NCBI GenBank assembly: GCA_014240065.1
Contig: JAAZXR010000034.1
Span: 1-43,405 of the forward strand
Length of the DNA stretch: 43,405 nucleotides
Direction: 5' to 3'
Source of the DNA: Myxococcales bacterium
GTDB taxonomy: Bacteria > Myxococcota_A > Polyangia > Nannocystales > Nannocystaceae
This document shows, piece after piece, positions 7,630-16,422 of the stretch. The position numbers and the translations under genes were made by a program. The notes below the pieces were generated by a model that had not been told where the DNA came from, ran no database searches, and saw nothing but the letters and a program-made list of their open reading frames with translations. Every line of letters begins with the position of its first letter. Within the stretch, counting starts at the first letter, position 1.

Positions 7630-10020
7630 ATGAGCCACGCGAGCGCGTCTGATCGAATCCGAGAGTTGGCGCAGGGCATCGAGGGGGACTTCGACAAGTC
7701 ACGCCGGGTGCTGTCGTTCAGCGAGTGGTTTGAGATTTTTTGTGAGGCGCCGACGCTCCACGCGCGGAGCGCCTCGCAATACGTCCGCGACGCGATGCTG
7801 CACTTTGGTACCGAGGAGGTGCGTACACCCGGAGGCTTGGTGCGGCGGTTCCGAATTTTTGACGCCTACGTTCAAGAGGGGCGCGCGCTGTCCCCCGAGT
7901 TTCAAGATTCAGAGCTGCCTGGGCACGCGGTCTCGGGGCGCCGGCTCGTGGGCCAAGAGCGCGCTCAGAATATGATCTTTGAGTCCCTCGACGGGTTCTG
8001 CCGACTCGGACGGGTCGACAAGCTCTTGCTGCTCCACGGTCCAAATGGGTCCGCCAAGAGCACCCTCTTGGAGTGCCTGCAGCGTGGGCTTGAGGTCTAC
8101 TCCACCACGGATGAGGGCGCGCTGTATCGCTTCGCATGGATCTTCCCCAACGAGAACCCGACGGGATCGGGGATCGGCTTCGGGGCGGGGCTCGTCAAGG
8201 ACCGCCTCGGGACCGAGAGCTTCGCCGCGCTGCAAGGCAAAGACGTAGACGCTCGCGTCGTCGATGAATTCAAAGACCATCCGCTGTACCTCCTGCCCCA
8301 GCTTGATCGCGAGCGCCTGTTGTACGACGTCCTCGGCGACGAGAAAGATTTTGTGGTGAGCGAGGCCGTCGCGCGTGGCCAGCTCTCCGCGCGGAATTAT
8401 CGGATCTTTGAGGCGTTGTTGGCGGTGCACAAGGGCGACCTCAAAAAGGTCTTGGCGCACGTCCAAGTGGAGCGTTTCTTCATGAGCAGGAATTACCGCT
8501 TGGGGCTCGTGGACGTAGAACCGAAGCAGGCAGTGGATGCGCGCTCATTTCCGGTGACCGGAGATCGGGCCTTCGCCGCGCTGCCGGCCTCCGTGGCCGG
8601 TCAAGTGTTGTATGGCGCACAGGGTGATCTGGTGGAGGCGAATCGCGGGCTCATCGCGTTCAGCGACCTGCTCAAGCGAAACTACGAGCACTACAAATAC
8701 CTCCTCACGGCGGTCGAGGGCCGCCGGGTCGCGCTCGACCACATCACGCTGAACCTCGACGTGGTGTTCACGGGCTCCGCGAACGACATCGATCTGCTCG
8801 CGTTCCGTGAGCAAAACCCGATCGAGTATCAGAGCTTCCAGGCGCGACTGGATCGCATCAAGGTGCCGTACCTGCTCGACTATCGGGTCGAACGCAAGAT
8901 TTACAGCGAGCAGGTTGGCGACCTGCTGCGCGGGGTTCACATCGCCCCTCACGTGTGCCGCACCCTCGCCCTGTGGGGCGTGATGACCCGCATGCGGCGG
9001 CCCAACTCCAACGAGTATCCGGACTGTATCGCGGAGGTGCTCCGCAGGCTGACGCCGCTGGACAAGGCGGATCTGTTCGCCTACGGCCGCGTCCCCGAGG
9101 GGCTGACAGGCGAGGAGGCGCGCGAGCTGCTGGCCGCGGTCCCGCACATGTACGAGGAGCAGTTCGAGCACGCGTTTGTTCGCATCGACGGTCGTCGGGT
9201 CGACGACTACGAGGGCTCCTTCGGCGCGAGCGTGCGCGACCTAAAGAACATCCTGTTGGACGCGGCGTCATCTCCAGAGGTCACGTCGGTCACCGTGCCC
9301 ACGATCTTCGAATACCTGCGGGCGTATCTGCGCGACAAATCCAATCATCGGTGGATGGATCTCACCGCCGATTCGACCTTCCACCTCCTCGATGGAGACG
9401 AGCGCAGCGTGACCGAGGCCGCCTGGGAGCGCTGGCTGGATCTCTCGGAGCGAGAGGTTCGCAAGGCGCTCGGGCTCGTGGATGAAGAGCGCTATCTCGA
9501 GTTGTTCCGCAAATACGTGACCCACGCGCGCCATTTCACGCGCAAGGAGAAGCTGTTTGATGAAGTGACAGGATCCGTCACCGAGGCGGACGAATCTTTC
9601 ATGGGAGAGATCGAGCGCTCGATCGATCCCACGGGCTACGACGTCACCAAGGAGACCGAGGAGACGCGCCGAAAATTCCGCGAGGAGGTGATCGCGAGGA
9701 TCGGCGCCTGGGCGCTCTCCAATCCAAATCAGGAGCCGGCGCTCGAGGAGATCTTCACGGATTACTTCTCAAGGATGCGGGAGGACTATTATCGTCAGCA
9801 AAAGTCAACCGTGTCTGACGGCGTGCGGATGATGCTGGAGCTGTTGACGGACCACGAGCCGGTCGATCGCGACGAGGCGCTCGACGGGGACACCCGCGAC
9901 CGCGCGCGGGAGGCCATTGAGCTCCTCACCAAGGACGAGTGCGCCTCGGCGTTGTCCGAGTTCCACACCGAGGAGACGCTCAAAGAGATGCTCGTCGCCC
10001 TGACCAAGTATCGGTTCTAG
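7630..10020 (+). CDS. prkA: PrkA family AAA+ serine protein kinase
   Basis: This 796-residue cytoplasmic protein resembles PrkA/YeaG. The family couples an AAA+ domain to a C-terminal kinase-like region and acts in stress, nitrogen-starvation or sporulation responses. Visible motifs are LVGQERAQ at about 107, Walker A HGPNGSAKST at about 136-145, the PrkA signature EANRGLIAFSDLLKRN at about 337-352, and LDVVFTGSANDIDLL at about 375. The C-terminal half holds the PrkA domain, with RRPNSNEYPD and LKNILLDAAS. It is about 150 residues longer than E. coli YeaG (644), with the extra length spread through the C-terminal half. The usual partners, a YeaH/DUF444 protein and SpoVR, are absent here. It starts 4 bases after the lipoprotein gene, so translation may be coupled. 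No strong Shine-Dalgarno is seen. Confidence 0.95.
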   Translation: MSHASASDRIRELAQGIEGDFDKSRRVLSFSEWFEIFCEAPTLHARSASQYVRDAMLHFGTEEVRTPGGLVRRFRIFDAYVQEGRALSPEFQDSELPGHAVSGRRLVGQERAQNMIFESLDGFCRLGRVDKLLLLHGPNGSAKSTLLECLQRGLEVYSTTDEGALYRFAWIFPNENPTGSGIGFGAGLVKDRLGTESFAALQGKDVDARVVDEFKDHPLYLLPQLDRERLLYDVLGDEKDFVVSEAVARGQLSARNYRIFEALLAVHKGDLKKVLAHVQVERFFMSRNYRLGLVDVEPKQAVDARSFPVTGDRAFAALPASVAGQVLYGAQGDLVEANRGLIAFSDLLKRNYEHYKYLLTAVEGRRVALDHITLNLDVVFTGSANDIDLLAFREQNPIEYQSFQARLDRIKVPYLLDYRVERKIYSEQVGDLLRGVHIAPHVCRTLALWGVMTRMRRPNSNEYPDCIAEVLRRLTPLDKADLFAYGRVPEGLTGEEARELLAAVPHMYEEQFEHAFVRIDGRRVDDYEGSFGASVRDLKNILLDAASSPEVTSVTVPTIFEYLRAYLRDKSNHRWMDLTADSTFHLLDGDERSVTEAAWERWLDLSEREVRKALGLVDEERYLELFRKYVTHARHFTRKEKLFDEVTGSVTEADESFMGEIERSIDPTGYDVTKETEETRRKFREEVIARIGAWALSNPNQEPALEEIFTDYFSRMREDYYRQQKSTVSDGVRMMLELLTDHEPVDRDEALDGDTRDRAREAIELLTKDECASALSEFHTEETLKEMLVALTKYRF

Positions 10021-10044
10021 GTCGCCGATGAAGGCCTGTCTTGC

Positions 10045-10093
10045 CTCGGACACGTGGCTTCATGTGTCCGAGCGCGACCCGTGTGCCGGGTCG
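10045..10093 (+). terminator. Putative terminator after prkA (two stacked hairpins)
   Basis: CTCGGACACGTG-GCTT-CATGTGTCCGAG (10045-10072) forms a 12-bp stem with one G-U pair. A 7-bp hairpin CGACCCG/CGGGTCG follows at 10075-10093. There is no T-tract, so this may be an RNA-stabilising or factor-assisted end. It lies 25 bases after the prkA stop. Confidence 0.5.
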
Positions 10094-10197
10094 AGATCCA
10101 GCGCGGCGGTTGGGGTGCTACGTGCGCGGGGGGCCGCGCGAAGGCAGGGACCGAGGGACCGCGACAATCTTGTCACTGCTGACGACTCGGTGACCCC

Positions 10198-10216
10198 GCG
10201 TTCTCGTCGAGAACGC
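10198..10216. promoter_or_regulatory. Perfect hairpin/palindrome GCGTTCTC-gtc-GAGAACGC
   Basis: An 8-bp perfect inverted repeat around a 3-base loop. No T-run follows on either side. It could be a protein-binding site or an RNA hairpin upstream of the three-gene lipoprotein operon. Its function is unknown. Confidence 0.4.
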
Positions 10217-10295
10217 TGATTCAAAGACGCGGGTGGAGAAGCGCGGAGAAAATTCGAAAATGGTCGAACCTCGCATGCACGACACCGTTGTCACG

Positions 10296-10323
10296 TTGAT
10301 CGAAATTTGTTCCATGGTATGAC
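10296..10323 (+). promoter_or_regulatory. Candidate promoter of the lipoprotein-barrel-lipoprotein operon
   Basis: TTGATC (10296-10301) and TATGAC (10318-10323) are separated by 16 bases in an AT-richer patch. The expected start of transcription is near 10330, about 75 bases before the first ATG. A 14-base palindrome (10342-10355) just downstream could be an operator. Found by eye only. Confidence 0.4.
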
Positions 10324-10341
10324 AAGGGAGGAGCGGACAGA

Positions 10342-10355
10342 CGCGACACGTCGCG
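10342..10355. promoter_or_regulatory. 14-base palindrome, possible operator
   Basis: CGCGAC-AC-GTCGCG is an inverted repeat with 6-bp arms, about 20 bases downstream of the candidate -10 element. This is the position of a repressor operator or a leader hairpin. CG-rich palindromes occur by chance in this genome, so the support is weak. Confidence 0.3.
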
Positions 10356-10404
10356 AGTTATTCATTCCGGCACAGGTTGCGACAGCTTGACTCTCGATAC
10401 GCGG

Positions 10405-12015
10405 ATGGAACACACAATAAATTATAGAAGACTTGGCTCGCGGACACCGAGGCTCGCGGTCTCCATATTGGTTGGTGGGGTGCTGAGCGGATGTGTCGGC
10501 GACGCCGGGCATCACGATTCATCCCTCAGTATCTCGGGGCCCGTCGCGACCGATCGCAGCCTCGTGTTCGACGACAACACGCACGATGAGCTCTTGGTCG
10601 TGAGGCCGGTCGCGGGAAATCTGGAGATCGCGAGAATCAAGATCGGGACGGAGAACGATGATGTCTCGTGGATCCAACCGACGGTGGATCGGGGCGCGGT
10701 CCTGCTGATGAACGTGGCCGCTGACGCGAAACAAGAAGACGTCGTCGAGCAGCTTATTCGCGTAGATTCAAACACGCTTGTCCAGACCACCTACGACGTA
10801 GGTGCGCCATTCAACGCGATCAAGCTGTCGGAGGACGGGCGCTATGGCGTCTTATATTTCGCGGAGGGGCTCCCATCTCAGCCGCTACAAAACGTGAACC
10901 AGGCGGCGATCGTAGATTTTGTAGACGATTCCGTTCGCTTGATCACGGTGGATGGCTTCGGCGGTCGCGTGCAGGACGTCCTCTTTCCTGAGGGCGGAAT
11001 GGGGGTCAACGTGGCGGGCGTCGCGCGCGACATCGCGGTCTTCATCGCGGTGGGTGAGGCCGTCATCGTCGACCTCGCCGATCCAGAGGTGAACGACACG
11101 CAGGTGGCATTTCGCTTCGACACATCCACAAACTTTCTCCCCTCTCGCGTCCTCGCGAGGCCCTCCGATGATCTGATCGACACGGCGTCCTTGTTCTTCG
11201 TGAGCTCCTACGATCCCGACGTGACGATGCTGAGCCTGGTGGAGAAGTTGGACGGCGCGGACGAGCTGGATCGGTTCACGGTCCAACCGGGGTTGATCCC
11301 CGTGGGGAACGGCACGACGGACATCGAGCTCTACCGAGGCGGTGACGTGGCGTACTTGATCTCGATTCGTGACTACGGGGTCTTGTTCACCGACATCGCG
11401 ACCCAGGGGAGTTTCTTCGTGGACTACGGGGCGCCGCTCCAGGCCGGTTATCTCCGGCCCTCGGAGCGCAACGGGACGCCCTCCACGGAGCTGGTAGCCT
11501 GGGACTACGGGGGGAGCTACCTCCACACGCTCGATTTGCAGAATATTGAGAGCGCGCTGGGGAGGACGCCCAAGGTCACCAATATCAGCAACCGGATTCG
11601 TGACCTCTCGGTGCTCGATGACAGCCGCGTATTGGTGGAGTCCCTCGATAACCCGTTTGAGTTCTATATCATCGACTTCTCCAGGGACTTCGTCGCGCCG
11701 CTCACCTGGGGAGTACCGTTCGATCTGGCAAGCGCGACGGTGATGAACAACCAACTCCTCGTCGGAGTACCGGGCCACAACAGGCTGGGTAGCATCGATC
11801 TGGACACCTTCGATCCCACCGAGATCGAGCTCGACAGCCCCTTTGAATCGATGCACGTGCTCAGCGCGACCGGCAGCCTCGTCGCGCTGCATGAGAGCAG
11901 TGCGTACGGCCATCTCACGGACGTCGATGGGCTTGACCTCGCGCGGGGCAACGCCTCCAGCCATTGGGGGTTCTTCCTCGAGGGTGACCTAGACCGGAAA
12001 GAGGAGGAGAACTGA
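10405..12015 (+). CDS. Secreted lipoprotein, probable beta-propeller
   Basis: This is a 536-residue protein. A signal sequence with lipobox LSGC (Cys at about 30) indicates a lipoprotein. The mature part is acidic and rich in beta-strand blades. Recurrent segments such as LSEDGRYGVLYFAE and DVLFPEGGMGVNVAG resemble the YVTN/TolB-type propeller blades of surface lipoproteins. No catalytic motif is visible. The same fold pattern and a similar opening occur in the third gene of this unit (13105-14808), so the two may be distant paralogues flanking a barrel. The ATG at 10405 is preferred over TTG 10387 because it places the signal peptide correctly. Its TGA ends one base before the next start. 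Function unknown. Confidence 0.9.
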   Translation: MEHTINYRRLGSRTPRLAVSILVGGVLSGCVGDAGHHDSSLSISGPVATDRSLVFDDNTHDELLVVRPVAGNLEIARIKIGTENDDVSWIQPTVDRGAVLLMNVAADAKQEDVVEQLIRVDSNTLVQTTYDVGAPFNAIKLSEDGRYGVLYFAEGLPSQPLQNVNQAAIVDFVDDSVRLITVDGFGGRVQDVLFPEGGMGVNVAGVARDIAVFIAVGEAVIVDLADPEVNDTQVAFRFDTSTNFLPSRVLARPSDDLIDTASLFFVSSYDPDVTMLSLVEKLDGADELDRFTVQPGLIPVGNGTTDIELYRGGDVAYLISIRDYGVLFTDIATQGSFFVDYGAPLQAGYLRPSERNGTPSTELVAWDYGGSYLHTLDLQNIESALGRTPKVTNISNRIRDLSVLDDSRVLVESLDNPFEFYIIDFSRDFVAPLTWGVPFDLASATVMNNQLLVGVPGHNRLGSIDLDTFDPTEIELDSPFESMHVLSATGSLVALHESSAYGHLTDVDGLDLARGNASSHWGFFLEGDLDRKEEEN

Positions 12016-12016
12016 G

Positions 12017-13093
12017 ATGATCACTTCAATCTGTGCAGCGACCAGCGCGCTCTGGGTTGTGGTTGGCTCGGCGCCTGGACAAGCGCCGCCGCCTCAGGAC
12101 GCCGCCGCGCCTGCCAGCGCCCCGACAGCGGCGGAGACGCCGACGCCGGAGGCCGTCGATCCGTTCGCAGACGCGGCCGGCGCGGCCGATCCATCTTCAA
12201 ACAGCGAGGCGATCGCGCCGGTGGAGTTGAACGCTCCGGTAGCGGCTCCGACATCGCCGGCGGCCGCCCCCGGTGGCGCTGGCGAGGGGGCCGTGCTCGG
12301 CGCCCAGCCCCCGGAGCGAGCAGGGGCGCCGACGACCGCGAGCTTGCTGAGCACGGTGCCAGCTCCGCAGTTGGAGATGGTGTCGACTCGCGTTGTGGAG
12401 GAGGAGATCGTCCCGCACGAGATCAAGTGGCGGCTCGACCTCGGCGTCGGTGGTGGGTCGTATTCGCCGCTCGATGAGTCCTATGGGGTGTTTTCGGGCG
12501 GGATGGCGAGCGTGGGGAGGTTGGATATCGACGCTGGGCTCTCGTTTCCAATCGGCGAGAGCGGGCTCTACCTCGGCGCTCGCGTAGGCTACCGCATGTT
12601 CGAGGGTGAGCTGTACGATGTCCACGGGATATGGCTCCCAACCTACACTCAACAAGAGATTAACTTTGGGGCGAGGCTTGGGTTCGCGGTGTTGGACGGG
12701 GTCGAGCCTTATGTGGAGATGGCGGGCGGCCCCACGCTGTGGAGATCGGCCAACGATGAAGATCTGGATCTGTACTCCGCCGGAGACGGGGAATTCCAAG
12801 ATGGCTCTGCGACGATGCCGATGGCGCTCGCGGACCGCACCCTCGGCTTCGTCAAGGGCACCGCGGGGGTGCAGCTTTATCTCCCCCGGAAATGGCTCCC
12901 GCGAAAAGAGGGGAGCAGGGTGACGGCCGGAATCGATCTGAACGTGGGGTACGTGTGGCGTCCAAGCTTTGACCTCACGCTGGTGAACCGAGAGCCCGTC
13001 GAAGGGGCGATCGAGACGACCCTCCCGACGTTTGGATCTGTCAACGCGAGCGCCGTCACGTGGAGCGCCGGGTTATTTTTGCGGGTGATGTAG
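12017..13093 (+). CDS. Probable outer-membrane beta-barrel protein with Ala/Pro-rich N-terminal linker
   Basis: This is a 358-residue protein. A short signal-like start (MITSICAATSALWVVVGSAPGQA) is followed by an Ala/Pro/Thr-rich disordered segment to about residue 115. After that come alternating amphipathic strands typical of OmpA-like or porin-like barrels. Examples are LDLGVGGGSYSPL, YLGARVGYRMFEG, INFGARLGFAVLDGVEPYVEMAGGP and AGIDLNVGYVWRPSFDLTL. The last strand (VTWSAGLFLRVM) has the alternation but lacks a terminal Phe. It is encoded between two propeller lipoproteins. The start sits one base after the preceding stop, and the stop is 11 bases before the next start, so all three genes should be cotranscribed. 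A role as anchor or exporter for the lipoproteins is inference. Confidence 0.85.
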   Translation: MITSICAATSALWVVVGSAPGQAPPPQDAAAPASAPTAAETPTPEAVDPFADAAGAADPSSNSEAIAPVELNAPVAAPTSPAAAPGGAGEGAVLGAQPPERAGAPTTASLLSTVPAPQLEMVSTRVVEEEIVPHEIKWRLDLGVGGGSYSPLDESYGVFSGGMASVGRLDIDAGLSFPIGESGLYLGARVGYRMFEGELYDVHGIWLPTYTQQEINFGARLGFAVLDGVEPYVEMAGGPTLWRSANDEDLDLYSAGDGEFQDGSATMPMALADRTLGFVKGTAGVQLYLPRKWLPRKEGSRVTAGIDLNVGYVWRPSFDLTLVNREPVEGAIETTLPTFGSVNASAVTWSAGLFLRVM

Positions 13094-13104
13094 GAGAACG
13101 AGAA

Positions 13105-14808
13105 ATGAAGAAGAATCGTATTGTCAATAGACTGCCGCTGGCGCTCACCATCACCCTGATCACCTCCGCTGGTTCCCTCGGAGGGTGCGGAAAATCCGAC
13201 GCGGAATTCGCAGAGGACCTCGGGTCGAACGGCTTCGGCTCGTACGGCGGTGAGGGCGATCCTGGAGGCGACTCGGGGCTCACTGGCTCTGGTGGTGACG
13301 ACGCTGGGGAGACGGGCGACAACGGCGGCGACCCTGTCCCGCCACCGCCAGAGGATGAGGAAGAGGGAGATTTCCGCGTGCCGGAGACCAGCGGCAAGTA
13401 CGTCTACTCCGCCAGCGAGACCACGGATCGCGTGGCCGCCATCAACACGGACTCCCTCGCGATCGACGTGGTGGACGTGGGAGGAGGACCAACAGAAGTT
13501 CGGGCGATACCGGGGCAGCCTGTGGGCGCCGGCGCCGTCGGTGTGCTCGACGTCGTGACCGAGGACGTCGCGCTCGTTCGAACGAGCGCCGAGAATGTGA
13601 CGACCGTGGAGCTGCGCGATGTCACGCCCTCTGCCAATGACCTGCGGGTCAGCGCCGATGGCTCATGGCTGATCGCCTACCACGACATCGACAAGGGAGT
13701 TTTGGTCGGCCCAGGCAGCGACCAGGAGGTCACGTTGGTGTCGCCGGACTCGGCGACGGAGAGCACATTCTTGACGGTGGGGCTGCATCCGCGCGACGTC
13801 GTTTTCTCCCCCGACAGCACGAAGATCTTCGTGACGACAGACGACGGCGTGAACGTCATCGATCTGACCGCTCCGACGATCTCCGGAAAACCGACGCTGT
13901 TTCCCGTGGTGTCCGATCCTGGCATTGACCCCCAGACACTCGAGGTGGTCGTGGCGCCGCAGTCGTCGCAAGCGATCGCGCGGGTCAACGGCGACAGCTG
14001 GCTCGTCCTCACGGATCTTGATACAGGCGCCCAGACCACCCTCGACTTGCCGGGCTTCCCCACTGATCTCGACCTCGGCCCTGACGGGAGCTACGCCTTG
14101 CTGACCGTCCCCGGCCAGGGCGGATCCTCCATCGTGCGCGTGCCGCTGCCGGCCACGAGCAGCACCGATTTCGAGGTGTTCCCCATCGGAGACGAGTACG
14201 TAGGGGTGGCGGAGCTCGCGGACTCGGGCGACTCCATGATCCTCTACACCACCCAAAATCCGTGGGAGGACAGCGGGACGGAGCCACCCTTGGGAGATCC
14301 GAGGACCCGTTTCACCATCGCGAGGATCGGGGCCGGCAGCTGGGAGGACCAGACCACGTTGTTCACGGAGGTTGGAATCCGCGCGGTCGGGATCGAGCCC
14401 AGCGGGCGCTCCGCCATTTTGCTTCACGACGAAGCGAGCGACATCTATCCGAACGCGCCGTGGCCGTACACCATCGTGGACTTGTCCGTGCCGTTCCCGG
14501 TGAAGAAGGTGCAGACGGCGGAGGCGAAGCCTGGCCCCGTGCTGTTCACGCCGACGGGAGATCGTGCCGCGGTGAGCGTGCGCGATGACGCCGCGAGTGT
14601 GCGGAGGGTGGACCTCGTGGACCTCGAGAGCTTTATCGTGGATGGCCTCAACCTCGGATCGCCGCCCCAGGGGCTCTCCTACGTCCAGTTGACCGACAAG
14701 ATCATGATCTCGCAGGAGCACCCCACCGGCCGTATCACCTTCGTGAGCGGCGACGGTGAGGTCCAAACTGTGACGGGCTTCGAACTCAGCGACGCCGTCA
14801 AGGACTAG
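13105..14808 (+). CDS. Secreted lipoprotein with YVTN-like beta-propeller
   Basis: This is a 567-residue protein. A signal peptide ends in lipobox LGGC (Cys at about 28). It is followed by a Gly/Asp/Glu/Pro-rich linker (about residues 40-95) with patterns such as SGGDDAGETGDNGGD, common on myxobacterial surface lipoproteins. The rest shows repeated blades of the type YVYSASETTDRVAAINTD, PRDVVFSPDSTKIFVTTDDGVNVIDL and LDLGPDGSYALLTVPGQGG, consistent with a YVTN/NHL-type propeller used for binding. ATG 13105 is chosen because AGGAGAA lies 7-13 bases upstream. The upstream in-frame ATG at 13060 lies inside the barrel gene. The 3' end overlaps the convergent dacB gene by 11 bases. Confidence 0.92.
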   Translation: MKKNRIVNRLPLALTITLITSAGSLGGCGKSDAEFAEDLGSNGFGSYGGEGDPGGDSGLTGSGGDDAGETGDNGGDPVPPPPEDEEEGDFRVPETSGKYVYSASETTDRVAAINTDSLAIDVVDVGGGPTEVRAIPGQPVGAGAVGVLDVVTEDVALVRTSAENVTTVELRDVTPSANDLRVSADGSWLIAYHDIDKGVLVGPGSDQEVTLVSPDSATESTFLTVGLHPRDVVFSPDSTKIFVTTDDGVNVIDLTAPTISGKPTLFPVVSDPGIDPQTLEVVVAPQSSQAIARVNGDSWLVLTDLDTGAQTTLDLPGFPTDLDLGPDGSYALLTVPGQGGSSIVRVPLPATSSTDFEVFPIGDEYVGVAELADSGDSMILYTTQNPWEDSGTEPPLGDPRTRFTIARIGAGSWEDQTTLFTEVGIRAVGIEPSGRSAILLHDEASDIYPNAPWPYTIVDLSVPFPVKKVQTAEAKPGPVLFTPTGDRAAVSVRDDAASVRRVDLVDLESFIVDGLNLGSPPQGLSYVQLTDKIMISQEHPTGRITFVSGDGEVQTVTGFELSDAVKD

Positions 14809-16366
14809 TCGCCGCGCCGTCGAGCGAACGCGCGGAGGCCATTAACCACCCGTGGACGGCCTCCACAATTCGGTCTTGGGTCTGGCGCGCGTAGGCCGTG
14901 CTGCCGAGGGGGAGATCGTTAAACAGGATGGAGAACGCGACGGGAGCGCGCCCTTCGACCGCCGCGTATCCGGTCAGCGCGCTGATGTGGTCCAGCGTCC
15001 CGGTCTTGGCGCGGATCCAGCCGGCGTGCGGGGTTTGTCGTAGGCGTCGCCTCGTGGTGCCGTCGGTGCCCATGATCGCCAGCGAGGCGAGGAGGTCTCC
15101 GTAGATCCGAAAATCGTCGTGGACGTGTTGCAGCAGGCGGGTGAGCTGTTCGGCGCTGATGCGGTTGTTGTCATACAAGCCGGAGCCGTTCCCGATCCAC
15201 GAATCGCCCTCGAGCAGCGGGAGCTCCGAGGCCCAGTCGCGGACGAGATCGAGCCCACCTTGTGGGGTGACCGGGACGCTGCGGTCGAGGCCGTGCATGA
15301 TCAGCTCGGCCATAAAATTGCTCGAGAGCTTGTTGACCGCGCGGATGAGCATGCCGAGAGGGTCGGAGTGATGGGCGGCCAGCGACTCGAGCCCCTCGGG
15401 CGCGGTGGCGAGGGTGATCGCGGACGATCCGAGCGTGATGCCCACCTGCGACAGCGTGAGCGCGAAGATCTCACCCGCGTAATGTGCGGGGGAGGGGACC
15501 GGGTAGCGGTAGAGCGCCATGCGGGCGCGGTGGCCCATGGAACCCTCGATCTTGAGGCCGATGGAGGTGTCGGCCGTCGTCGTGGGTTTGATGCGGATTC
15601 GTCGCTTGGACCCCTGCGTGGTTATCGCGTCGTTGTGCAGCGTGATCGAGGGCACCGGAGGCCGCGCCGACACACGGACCGGGGAGGAGCTGTCGCCGGG
15701 CAGCACGCGCAGCTCCATCGTATTGAAGTTCACAGACGTGGCGCCGATGGGGGCTCGATACGCCGCGAACTCCTGCTTCTGCTCGTATCCCGGCGGAGAG
15801 AGGTCGGCACCAAACAGGCTGCTGTCCACGACGACGCCGCCCGTCACCTCCCGGACGCCGAGGGCGCGAAGGCGTGACGCCAGCTCGTAGAGGTCTCCAG
15901 TGAGCAAGCTCGGATCCCCGCCGCCGACGAGAAATAGGTCGCCGCGGACCGTGCCATCCACCGGCTTCGTCGCCTTCACCGCGGTCTCGTAGCGGTGCGA
16001 TGGACCGAGGATGCTCAGCGCTGCGGCGGTCGTGACGAGCTTAATATTGCTCGCGGGGTTGAGCGCTGTGGATCCATCATGCTCAAAAACCGTCGCGCCA
16101 GTGGCGAGGTCACGGACATGAATCGAGATCTTGGCGTCCTTGAGGAAGCGTTGTTGGAGCAGCGCGTCAAGCTGTTCGACGAGGGCGCGATGCGTGGTGG
16201 CCGTGGTCGCTTCAGTGTCGGGGGGGGCCGGCGCAATCGTCGGAGTGGGTTCGGCTCGCGGATGGCCACCCATGAGCAGGATCGCCGCCGTGACACAAGT
16301 CGCCAAGAGCGCATGGCGTCGCCCTCGCGGGCGCTCTCGAGGCCATCGGTGTGGAGGGGCCGGCAC
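14798..16366 (-). CDS. dacB: D-Ala-D-Ala carboxypeptidase/endopeptidase, PBP4 type (peptidase S13)
   Basis: This 522-residue periplasmic penicillin-binding protein should trim or cleave peptidoglycan cross-links. The hydrophobic signal segment (LLATCVTAAILLMGG) lies at about residues 20-34. All three active-site motifs are present: SxxK as ASNIKLVTTAAAL (Ser at about 105), SxN as LSSNFMAEL (about 348), and KTG as RAKTGTLDHISALTGY (about 453). The large insert between SxxK and SxN is typical of S13 enzymes, with GDLFLVGGGDPSLLTGDLYELASRL beginning it in two adjacent segments. The length is close to E. coli DacB (477) plus a longer N-terminus. It is divergent from the HTTM partner gene with only 56 bases between starts, and it converges on the propeller lipoprotein. 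Confidence 0.96.
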   Translation of the reverse strand: MPAPPHRWPRERPRGRRHALLATCVTAAILLMGGHPRAEPTPTIAPAPPDTEATTATTHRALVEQLDALLQQRFLKDAKISIHVRDLATGATVFEHDGSTALNPASNIKLVTTAAALSILGPSHRYETAVKATKPVDGTVRGDLFLVGGGDPSLLTGDLYELASRLRALGVREVTGGVVVDSSLFGADLSPPGYEQKQEFAAYRAPIGATSVNFNTMELRVLPGDSSSPVRVSARPPVPSITLHNDAITTQGSKRRIRIKPTTTADTSIGLKIEGSMGHRARMALYRYPVPSPAHYAGEIFALTLSQVGITLGSSAITLATAPEGLESLAAHHSDPLGMLIRAVNKLSSNFMAELIMHGLDRSVPVTPQGGLDLVRDWASELPLLEGDSWIGNGSGLYDNNRISAEQLTRLLQHVHDDFRIYGDLLASLAIMGTDGTTRRRLRQTPHAGWIRAKTGTLDHISALTGYAAVEGRAPVAFSILFNDLPLGSTAYARQTQDRIVEAVHGWLMASARSLDGAATSP

Positions 16367-16422
16367 GGCTTCAAGCTACGCTCATCTCTCAAAATCTCCA
16401 CTTTTCGGCACAGAATTGCGTC

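Larger units (their letters stand above)
10021..10404. other. Intergenic region between prkA and the lipoprotein operon
   Basis: About 384 bases without a gene. It contains a two-hairpin structure right after prkA (10045-10093), a perfect hairpin palindrome at 10198-10216, a candidate promoter at 10296-10323 and a 14-base palindrome at 10342-10355. No small open frame with coding character was found. Confidence 0.6.
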
